From positions 1-7,862 of the forward strand of contig DAOVRZ010000160.1 of the NCBI GenBank assembly GCA_030627905.1: a stretch of 7,862 nucleotides of DNA, in the 5' to 3' direction. Shown in pieces: positions 1 through 5,620 of the stretch. The translations under genes were made by a program, and so were the position numbers. The stretch's first letter is position 1. Every line of letters starts with the position of its first letter. The notes beneath the pieces are model-generated. The model ran no database searches, was not told where the DNA came from, and worked only from the letters and a program-made list of their open reading frames with translations. Source of the stretch: JAGMES01 sp023128035. Its GTDB lineage: Bacteria; Bacillota; Halanaerobiia; DY22613.

Positions 1-656
1 GATGTTGGCATAGTTATTAATTCTGAAGAGTGGTAAATTGTCCCCACGCTTTCTCCAAGTTGTATAAAGTCAATTAAATTATCCCTAACAAATATAGGAC
101 ACTGGTGGTCTGGAGTGTGTCCTGGTGTTTTTAAAATACCCAATTTAACTTCTGAACCATTAATCGTAAAAGAATCGATAAAATCGAGTTCGTTTGCTTC
201 TGAATTGAAGTTTGTGCTAGGTTCTACTATTTGAAATGCACTTTCCTCAATAGGTTTCATCGAACCTATTAAATTTCCATAAGTTCGCTTTCCGCGAGCC
301 AAATGCTCTTCGTAATTGTTAAGTAATTCTTTAGTTTTTTGGTTTGTAAGGATTTTAACTTCGGGGTTGTAATCCTTTAAGATCTCGTAAAGCTGCCATA
401 ATCCTCCATTATGATCAAAATGCGCATGAGTGGTAGTAAGATATTTAAAAGAAGCTAAATCGATGTTCAATTTTTTTAAAAATCTAACGAGCTTTTTCGT
501 GTCTAAAGAGGATCCACAGTCAATCAATAAGCTTGAGTCGTCAAATTGAGCAACAAAAACGGAAAGCATTCGGGGTGCTCCATAAGCATGAACATCAATG
601 TGATATAAATACTCGCTAATCCTCCCGGTTTCAATAGTGATTAACTCTTTTACCAT
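1..656 (-). CDS. Metallo-beta-lactamase-fold hydrolase, 3' end cut by the left window edge
   Basis: Seen: an open frame from ATG at 656 to the left edge, 218 codons without a stop, so the C-terminus is missing. Residues 74-84 carry the HxHxDH metal motif (TTTHAHFDHNG; His77, His79, Asp81, His82), and TPGHTPDH at 178-185 supplies the next His ligand (His180). A strand resembling LLIDCGSS lies at 43-50, as usual in this fold. Family knowledge: these enzymes bind two metals and hydrolyse thioesters, lactones or phosphoesters, or act as flavodiiron-like oxidoreductases. The diiron flavoprotein reading is not supported, because there is no flavodoxin domain in view. Odd point: where most members have GD as the bridging Asp, this one reads GESVG (Glu202). 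It has no clear Shine-Dalgarno site; the leader is probably short. It is separated from the reductase genes by 246 bases and probably has its own promoter. A CoA-thioesterase role beside aryl-CoA genes is only a guess. Confidence 0.85.
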   Translation of the reverse strand, partial: MVKELITIETGRISEYLYHIDVHAYGAPRMLSVFVAQFDDSSLLIDCGSSLDTKKLVRFLKKLNIDLASFKYLTTTHAHFDHNGGLWQLYEILKDYNPEVKILTNQKTKELLNNYEEHLARGKRTYGNLIGSMKPIEESAFQIVEPSTNFNSEANELDFIDSFTINGSEVKLGILKTPGHTPDHQCPIFVRDNLIDFIQLGESVGTIYHSSELITMPT

Positions 657-677
657 AGAATAGATAATGAAAAATCG

Positions 678-739
678 AATAATAAGTATTTTATTTCTCG
701 TTTGTAATTTAAATAAATCTAAAAATAATACTTATTATT
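678..739. repeat. Perfect 13-bp inverted repeat with 36-base spacer
   Basis: Arms AATAATAAGTATT at 678-690 and AATACTTATTATT at 727-739 are exact reverse complements. The spacer is 36 bases, and pairing does not extend beyond the arms. The repeat lies 22-83 bases upstream of the MBL hydrolase start. It could be a paired operator for a dimeric regulator flanking the promoter, or a hairpin in the 3' region of the reductase transcript. The arms are AT-only apart from one G/C pair, so chance is possible, though 13 exact pairs in so short a gap is noteworthy. Confidence 0.5.
684..696 (-). promoter_or_regulatory. Candidate archaeal-type TATA/BRE region for the MBL hydrolase gene
   Basis: On the minus strand this reads GAAATAAAATACT, an A-rich element followed by a TATA-like core, about 30-35 bases upstream of the ATG at 656. 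With the archaeal distance of about 25 bases from TATA to start, the transcript would begin only a few bases before the ATG. That agrees with the absence of a Shine-Dalgarno site. The core overlaps the 678-690 arm of the inverted repeat. Everything around it is AT-rich, so this is a weak call. Confidence 0.25.
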
Positions 740-829
740 AGCAATTGTTTAATTCAGTAAAGTGAAAATACAATTATATCAAATTTATCACTATATTCAT
801 AGAAGTAGAAAATATTATTCATCAACTTT

Positions 830-964
830 ATGAAAGAATTTAAAATAAATAAATTCATAAGATTGCGATTAGAAGATGTTATAGGTGGTGGAGTATTTGA
901 ATTTAGAAAAGATCATCATCAAGTTCCTCATTCCCCTCAGGGAATCTTCCAAATTCTTGCATAA
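830..964 (+). other. Doubtful 44-codon frame; possible relic of an Asgard leucine-rich-repeat protein N-terminus
   Basis: Seen: ATG at 830 opens a plus-strand frame beginning MKEFKINKFIRLRLED, continuing with a glycine-rich VIGGGVFEF, and ending at TAA 962-964. The last 60 bases run antisense through the 3' end of the bzdV-like gene. From memory, the first 16 residues resemble the opening of a large leucine-rich-repeat family in Lokiarchaeota genomes, which starts with a phrase like EFKVNEYITLKLEDG. After residue 16 the resemblance stops. There is no Shine-Dalgarno site. It may be a truncated gene remnant left by recombination, a tiny unrelated gene, or chance. I would not count it as a functional gene. 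Confidence 0.2.
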
Positions 965-3437
965 ACTGTTGAAGTAATTCACTCTCTCTTTTTGTATACA
1001 TCGGGTCTTCATCAAAATTAAAGTAACAAGCCTTAGAATTAATTGATAATTGTTCTTCCAATGCTAAACGTAAATTCGGAGTTCCTTGTATTAATATTAT
1101 CTCTTGATTTTCATTTAAGATATGAATAGCTCCTTCAATCTCAGGCACAATTTGAATATTCTCTTTAGTTAATTCTAACCATTTTTGGGGGGGAAGCACT
1201 ATAGGAGAGATTTCAAGACGTAAATCACATCTTAAACATCGATTTGCTTCCTTTAAAGCTGAAGTTTCATTATAACCCAATTCAATTTCCTTGAAACTAC
1301 TATTACGTTCATTAGATGAAAGGAGTGGCATTTGAACTCGGGGTTCATCATAAAAATTATCATCGCGTCCCAACCAAGGATTAGGAATATCTGGTTCAAT
1401 TAACATATCTTCAATTTCACCAGTGCCTCCTAAATATTTATCAATTGAAGAAGCGGCCTTACGACCCATCTCAATTGCATCCACAATAGAACTAGGGCTA
1501 CCTATTACTTCGCCGCCAGCAAAAAGTCCCGGAATATTTGTTTCTAAAGTTCCCTCTTTTACTTGAATTAAACCTTCAGGAGAGACCTGAATTTTAATCT
1601 CACTCCCCAAGAGAGATAATTCAGGAATTTGTCCTATAGCTATTATTACCATATCGGTTTTCATATGCTTCGTATTATTTTCATCAAAAATAGGATTAAA
1701 TCTGTCACTTTCATCGAACACAGCGTCACAATGGATAAATTCTACCTCAGACACTTCACCATTCGTATCAGTTACTTTTTTTGGTCCCCAGGAGCAATTA
1801 AGTATTATACCCTCATCTATAGCTTTTTGGATTTCCCATTCATGAGCAGGCATCTCTTCTCTACACTCTAGACAAGTTAACTGGACTTCTTTAGCCCCTA
1901 GTCGTCGAGCTGTTAACGCAACATCTATAGCTACATTGCCCCCACCAATTACAATAACTTTATCATTGACCTTTACTTCTTCACCAAGATTAACTTTTTT
2001 CAAAAACTCAAGACCCCAAAGAATATTTGGCAGATCTGAACCTTCTATATTAAGTTTTTTGATATTTTGAGCACCAATGGCTAAAAAAATTGCGTCAAAA
2101 CCCTGTTCTTTCAAATCATCAAGTGATAAATGTTCTCCTATAACTTTATCTGTTTGAATATCGATTCCAATGCTCATAATATGATCAAGATCTTTTTGAA
2201 GGACTGCTCGTGGTAAACGATATTCAGGAATTCCTACTCTCAAAATTCCCCCTATATGAGAAAAAGTTTCAAAAACGCTAACAGAATGTCCAAGTCTTTT
2301 CAAATAATATGCTGCTGTGAGACCTGAAGGACCAGAACCTACCACTGCCACTTTTTTCCCTGTTGATGGGCTTATTTTTATTTTTGATTTCCATAAATCA
2401 TTATCATAATCCATTGCAAAACGTTTTAATGCGCAAATAGCAATAGGCTCATTAATTTGACTTCGGCGACATTCAATTTCACAATCATGAAAGCAAACTC
2501 TCCCAAGAACTGAAGGAAAAGGTGTTTTTTCACGGATAACTGCTGCTGCTTCAGAATATTTTTTCTCAGCAATAAATCGAATATATCGTGGAACATCCAT
2601 GCCTAATGGACATGTGTCTCTACAGGGGACAAGTAGTTTTTCACGTTCAGCCCACAGAATATCTTTATCTGTAAGCGCTCCAGTTGGACAAACCTCAATG
2701 CAAGCTCCACAGAATTTACATCCGGATTCCTTGAGAGAAGGAGAAATACTCCCAACTTTAGTTTCTCCATTGGAATAAACAAATCCAAGTGCTTCCACAC
2801 CCCGAATATCGCGACACACTCTAACACATCTAGTACATCCAATACATAATTCAAAATTTCGAATGTAAAGCGGTTCATCTTCTATAATAGCACGTCCTTG
2901 AGGTCTATAACGTGGAGTATCTTCTCGAATTCCTATATATTCTGCAACTTTTTGTAATTCACATCGCCCTAAAATTGGACAGCAACGCTCTTCTACTGGA
3001 ACATTAGGTGAACACGGTTCACGACTACATCCTTCACGTTGGGCACATATTAAGCATGCATGAGGATGATTTGTAAGGATATTCATTAACTTCTCACTGC
3101 GAATATTTTGAATCTCTAATTTATCCGTCCAGACTACCATACCTTCTTCTATTGAAGTATTACAAGATATAGGAAATCCTTCAATGCCCTCTATTTGAAC
3201 GATACAAACCTGACACCCTTGATGTTCTTGAGTTGCTAAATCAGAAGAATCATTTTTGATTCTAGTATTTCCTTGGAAGATATATTCATCTGGATTTAAT
3301 CCTACCAATGGTGGTAAATCAGGGTGGGCACAAAGACTAGGAATATAAATTCCAGCATTTAATGATGCTTCTAAAATGGTATCTCCTTTCTTAGCGTTAA
3401 CTTTAGTCCCGTTTATTGTTATTGATACAGTTTCCAT
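903..3437 (-). CDS. bzdV: BzdV-like NAD(P)H:ferredoxin oxidoreductase, NuoG-type FeS N-terminus fused to a GltD-type flavoprotein
   Basis: Seen, in order over 844 residues: a [2Fe-2S] domain (Cys36, Cys75, Cys78, Cys92); a NuoG-type His/Cys cluster site, H-x3-C-x2-C-x5-C (His124, Cys128, Cys131, Cys137); further cysteines at 142, 152, 153 and 159; two ferredoxin [4Fe-4S] motifs (Cys198/201/204/208 and Cys240/243/246/250); the cysteine-rich helical domain of glutamate synthase small subunit (Cys272, 276, 315, 319, 323, 335); an FAD dinucleotide fold (GSGPSG at 367-372); an NAD(P) fold (GGGNVA at 498-503); the closing FAD motif GLFAGGEVIG at 637-646; CxxC at 734-737; and an acidic C-terminal extension ending DDDLF. 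Known: GltD-type modules move electrons between NAD(P)H, FAD and FeS clusters; BzdV is the proposed electron donor branch of the Azoarcus system. Inferred: it reduces the adjacent ferredoxin in the cytoplasm. GAGAGTG at 3444-3450 with a 6-base spacer supports the start. The identity of the nucleotide and any electron bifurcation cannot be read from sequence by eye. Confidence 0.85.
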   Translation of the reverse strand: METVSITINGTKVNAKKGDTILEASLNAGIYIPSLCAHPDLPPLVGLNPDEYIFQGNTRIKNDSSDLATQEHQGCQVCIVQIEGIEGFPISCNTSIEEGMVVWTDKLEIQNIRSEKLMNILTNHPHACLICAQREGCSREPCSPNVPVEERCCPILGRCELQKVAEYIGIREDTPRYRPQGRAIIEDEPLYIRNFELCIGCTRCVRVCRDIRGVEALGFVYSNGETKVGSISPSLKESGCKFCGACIEVCPTGALTDKDILWAEREKLLVPCRDTCPLGMDVPRYIRFIAEKKYSEAAAVIREKTPFPSVLGRVCFHDCEIECRRSQINEPIAICALKRFAMDYDNDLWKSKIKISPSTGKKVAVVGSGPSGLTAAYYLKRLGHSVSVFETFSHIGGILRVGIPEYRLPRAVLQKDLDHIMSIGIDIQTDKVIGEHLSLDDLKEQGFDAIFLAIGAQNIKKLNIEGSDLPNILWGLEFLKKVNLGEEVKVNDKVIVIGGGNVAIDVALTARRLGAKEVQLTCLECREEMPAHEWEIQKAIDEGIILNCSWGPKKVTDTNGEVSEVEFIHCDAVFDESDRFNPIFDENNTKHMKTDMVIIAIGQIPELSLLGSEIKIQVSPEGLIQVKEGTLETNIPGLFAGGEVIGSPSSIVDAIEMGRKAASSIDKYLGGTGEIEDMLIEPDIPNPWLGRDDNFYDEPRVQMPLLSSNERNSSFKEIELGYNETSALKEANRCLRCDLRLEISPIVLPPQKWLELTKENIQIVPEIEGAIHILNENQEIILIQGTPNLRLALEEQLSINSKACYFNFDEDPMYTKRESELLQQFMQEFGRFPEGNEELDDDLF

Positions 3438-3527
3438 TTTTTACACTCTCTAAAAATAATTAAATCTAGAAACAATCTTAAAAAAAATTATGGCTTGATA
3501 CAATACTTACTAGTAAAATCTTTTATC
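3438..3527 (-). promoter_or_regulatory. Intergenic region with oligo-T tract before the bzdV-like gene
   Basis: The 90-base gap between ferredoxin stop and bzdV-like start is one of the two largest gaps inside the cluster. On the minus strand it contains T8 at 3487-3480, without a clear preceding hairpin, and then AT-rich sequence (TTTAATTATTTTTAG) before the Shine-Dalgarno-like GAGAGTG. In archaea an oligo-T run alone can end transcription. This may therefore be a partial terminator followed by a new promoter, letting bzdV be expressed at a different level. Weak evidence. Confidence 0.25.
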
Positions 3528-3818
3528 CTACCAAGAATGATATATTGCTCCAGATTCACAAGCTAGTACACAAGGTAATTTTCTTGACTCACCACTTGGT
3601 TTGCAAGGAGCACATGAGTATTTTATTTTTTTGCGGTGTTCTAAAGTAACAATTGCAATGATCTCATCACCCAAAGGATCTAATTCATCTTCAGCCATTT
3701 CTAAGACACCAACAGGACATACTTCAACACATTTACCGCATGAGTTGCACAAATCAGTATCTATAGTGATATAATATTCTCCTGAACCGTCCCTATAACC
3801 ATAATTTGCTTTTGCCAT
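3528..3818 (-). CDS. bzdM: BzdM-like two-cluster ferredoxin, electron donor to the reductase
   Basis: Seen: 96 residues. The first cluster motif is standard (Cys24, Cys27, Cys30, Cys34 followed by Pro). The second is unusual: CAPC at 69-72, ten residues (KPSGESRKLP), then CVLAC at 83-87, giving C-x2-C-x10-C-x3-C. A long linker of about 34 residues separates the two motifs. Known: class I benzoyl-CoA reductases are fed by a low-potential 2[4Fe-4S] ferredoxin encoded in the same cluster; bzdM follows bzdQ in Azoarcus, as here. Inferred: it shuttles electrons from the BzdV-like enzyme to the P/Q activator. The start is supported by GAGGA at 3824-3828, five bases before ATG. The gap to the preceding bzdQ-like stop is 36 bases, so co-transcription is likely. 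The alternative is a generic FeS subunit of the BzdV-like protein. Confidence 0.85.
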   Translation of the reverse strand: MAKANYGYRDGSGEYYITIDTDLCNSCGKCVEVCPVGVLEMAEDELDPLGDEIIAIVTLEHRKKIKYSCAPCKPSGESRKLPCVLACESGAIYHSW

Positions 3819-3854
3819 TTACTTCCTCTTATTTTTTATTATTAAAATGATAAT

Positions 3855-4742
3855 TTAAGCTTTTTTGCGTTCTTTTTCGACAAGAGCTTTGGCAAATAAG
3901 GCAGCACCAATAGCTCCAGCAAGTTGTGGATCGATATTTGGCTCAGGGGCCTTAATGTTCAATTCATCTTCTAATCTCTTAACAACTCCGATATTTTTAG
4001 CGATTCCACCTGTTATAGCAAATTTTTCTTCTATTCCTAGTCTTAATAATAGAGTCACTACTCGATGTGCCATAGCTGAACAATATGCTGCTAAAACTTT
4101 TTCTTTTGGCCAACCTTTTCTAAGTAATCCAACAGCTTCTGATTTTGCAAATACTACACATGTACTACTAACTGGTTCAGGTTCTTCATCAACCTCTAAT
4201 GACATTTTGCCTACATCATTAATATGTACTTGAAGTAAATCTGCAAATACTTCCATTCCTCTTCCTGTTCCTGCTGCACACTTATCATTCATAAGGAAAG
4301 CAGTTACTTTACCACGTTGATCACAGCGTATTGCTTTACAGTCTTGACCACCCATATCTAATACGGTCCTAATTTCTGGACCATAAATAAAGTTCGCCCC
4401 TCGTGCATGACATGCAATTTCTGTAATTGCTCGTTTTGCGAAGGGAACATTAACACGTCCATATCCTGTTCCAACGGCATATTGAATTTTATCTAAAGTT
4501 AAACCTGTACCCTCAAGTGCCCAATCAATAGCATTAGTAGCACTATCTGGACTATTACTTCCAGTACGCATGCTTGAATAACAATAAATTTCACCATCTA
4601 CCATTATTACAGCTTGGGTACTGACTGATCCAACATCCACACCAGCAGAAATGATGTCTCCATCTTCCCAATTTAAATCAGGGTTAGTATAGCGAGATTC
4701 GGTCCATCTCCAATATTCCTTTTCTGATTCTGCATTTGACAT
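3855..4742 (-). CDS. bzdQ: Benzoyl-CoA reductase, bzd-type, ATPase/activator subunit Q
   Basis: Seen: 295 residues of the ASKHA ATPase fold. Phosphate-1 loop DVGSVSTQ is at 36-43, phosphate-2 loop DMGGQDCK at 129-136 and the adenosine motif GGIAKN at 245-250. Cys155 (NDKCAAGTGRG) and Cys195 (SSTCVVFAKSE) are the two ligands each subunit gives to one [4Fe-4S] cluster shared across the dimer interface. Known: the activator pair couples ATP hydrolysis to electron transfer into the N/O module, two ATP per two electrons. Start choice: a TTG at 4757 would give 300 residues, but ATG at 4742 has a strong GGAGGT (4755-4750) with a 7-base spacer. That site lies inside the last codons of the bzdP-like gene, so translational coupling is likely. 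The length and the pairing with a shorter, divergent paralog fit bzdQ rather than the longer Thauera BcrA. A 2-hydroxyacyl-CoA dehydratase activator is less likely, because those are single-gene homodimers. Confidence 0.92.
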   Translation of the reverse strand: MSNAESEKEYWRWTESRYTNPDLNWEDGDIISAGVDVGSVSTQAVIMVDGEIYCYSSMRTGSNSPDSATNAIDWALEGTGLTLDKIQYAVGTGYGRVNVPFAKRAITEIACHARGANFIYGPEIRTVLDMGGQDCKAIRCDQRGKVTAFLMNDKCAAGTGRGMEVFADLLQVHINDVGKMSLEVDEEPEPVSSTCVVFAKSEAVGLLRKGWPKEKVLAAYCSAMAHRVVTLLLRLGIEEKFAITGGIAKNIGVVKRLEDELNIKAPEPNIDPQLAGAIGAALFAKALVEKERKKA

Positions 4743-4746
4743 TATT

Positions 4747-5532
4747 TTAACCTCCAATTTTATCTTTCGCTATAAGTGCTGCTCCTAACGCACTCACATA
4801 TTCAGGGGTAACAATTTCATTTGGTATTAAAAAATCAAAACCTAAATTCCTTTGCATTGCATCTACAAATCCAATATTTTTTGCCATACCGCCTATCAAT
4901 GAGACATCTTTCTCAATCCCTATTTGACGAAGCATACTCGTGTTTCTATCTGCAATAGCATCATGTACGGCTCGGATTATATCCTCTTTCTTAGTTTTTT
5001 GATGAATTAATGAAACGACTTCGGATTCTGCAAATATTGTACATTGTGCGTTCATTGGAATTTGTTTTGTAGATTTTAAGGAAAGTTCTCCCATTTCTTC
5101 AATATTTACTTCTAATGCTCTAGACATAGCTTCTAAAAACGCGCCAGCTCCAGCAGCGCATTTCTCATTTATACCAAAATCTTTAACTTTACCATGTTCG
5201 TCAAGCTTTACAACTATTCCTTCTTCTGCTCCTATATCAACTATAGTGCGTACAGAAGGAAAAATAAAATAAGTTCCACGAGCATCGGCAGTAATTGTAG
5301 TTATATTAGTATCTGTAAACTTAATAGCATCCATTCCAGCTCCAGTAACAGTAATATGCTCAACATCTTTACGACTAATTCCAGCCTTATCAAGAGCATT
5401 TTTTAATGCTTCCTCAGCCGATTTTTCTTGATCAAATCCACTTAAAACCAAACTTGTCGATAAGATATTCCCATCTTTCAAAATTAAAACTTTGGTATTT
5501 TTACAACCGCAATCGATGCCTACTGTTATCAT
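4747..5532 (-). CDS. bzdP: Benzoyl-CoA reductase, bzd-type, ATPase/activator subunit P
   Basis: Seen: 261 residues of the same ASKHA fold as its neighbour. Loop 1 is IDCGCKNTK at 6-14 and the adenosine motif GGMAKN is at 214-219. Cluster cysteines are Cys125 (NEKCAAGAGAF) and Cys164 (NAQCTIFAESE). Loop 2 departs from the usual GGQD: it reads DIGAEEGIVVKL at 99-110. Known: the BcrD/BzdP side of the heterodimer carries this GAEE-type loop, whereas the BcrA/BzdQ side keeps GGQD, so the two ATP sites differ. The gene sits four bases upstream of the bzdQ-like ATG, and its last two codons (GGA GGT) serve as that gene's ribosome binding site. Its own ATG at 5532 has only a weak GAG-containing leader. 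An 88-base gap separates it from the bzdO-like gene. Confidence 0.92.
   Translation of the reverse strand: MITVGIDCGCKNTKVLILKDGNILSTSLVLSGFDQEKSAEEALKNALDKAGISRKDVEHITVTGAGMDAIKFTDTNITTITADARGTYFIFPSVRTIVDIGAEEGIVVKLDEHGKVKDFGINEKCAAGAGAFLEAMSRALEVNIEEMGELSLKSTKQIPMNAQCTIFAESEVVSLIHQKTKKEDIIRAVHDAIADRNTSMLRQIGIEKDVSLIGGMAKNIGFVDAMQRNLGFDFLIPNEIVTPEYVSALGAALIAKDKIGG
4750..4755 (-). promoter_or_regulatory. Ribosome binding site that decides the bzdQ start
   Basis: Minus-strand GGAGGT lies seven bases before ATG at 4742, and it overlaps the final two glycine codons and first stop base of the bzdP-like gene. A start at TTG 4757 would place the initiation codon on top of this site and leave it unused, so the ATG is preferred. 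The arrangement favours coupled translation of the two activator subunits. Confidence 0.8.
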
Positions 5533-5620
5533 ATTAACTCATTTCTTTCTTTTTGTAAATTTTTATTAGTAAACTATTTTTTGAATTTAACTATAAATTA
5601 AAAAAATATCTGTAATTTGA
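5533..5620 (-). promoter_or_regulatory. bzdO-bzdP spacer with oligo-T tract and TATA-like box
   Basis: This 88-base non-coding gap splits the catalytic pair from the activator pair. On the minus strand it holds T7 (5606-5600), directly followed by AATTTATAG (5599-5591), an archaeal-like TATA candidate about 60 bases before the bzdP-like ATG. A weak internal terminator, an internal promoter, or both would let the activator be made at a different level from N/O. The whole gap is AT-rich, so these elements may be chance. Confidence 0.3.

Noticed and set aside
1629..1871. 80-codon plus-strand frame
   Set aside because: It is antisense to the NAD(P)-domain coding part of the bzdV-like gene and encodes no recognisable motif.
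2603..2878. 91-codon minus-strand frame in another phase
   Set aside because: It lies fully inside the ferredoxin-domain part of the bzdV-like gene, whose frame carries the conserved cysteines.
3865..4233. 122-codon plus-strand frame
   Set aside because: It is a mirror of the conserved bzdQ-like coding sequence; its composition follows from the opposite strand.
4743..4757. TTG start adding MEVKI to the bzdQ-like protein
   Set aside because: It overlaps the GGAGGT site that is ideally spaced for ATG 4742, and has no ribosome binding site of its own.
5194..5406. 70-codon plus-strand frame
   Set aside because: It is antisense to the bzdP-like gene, low complexity (Ser/Asn/Ile) and lacks a ribosome binding site.
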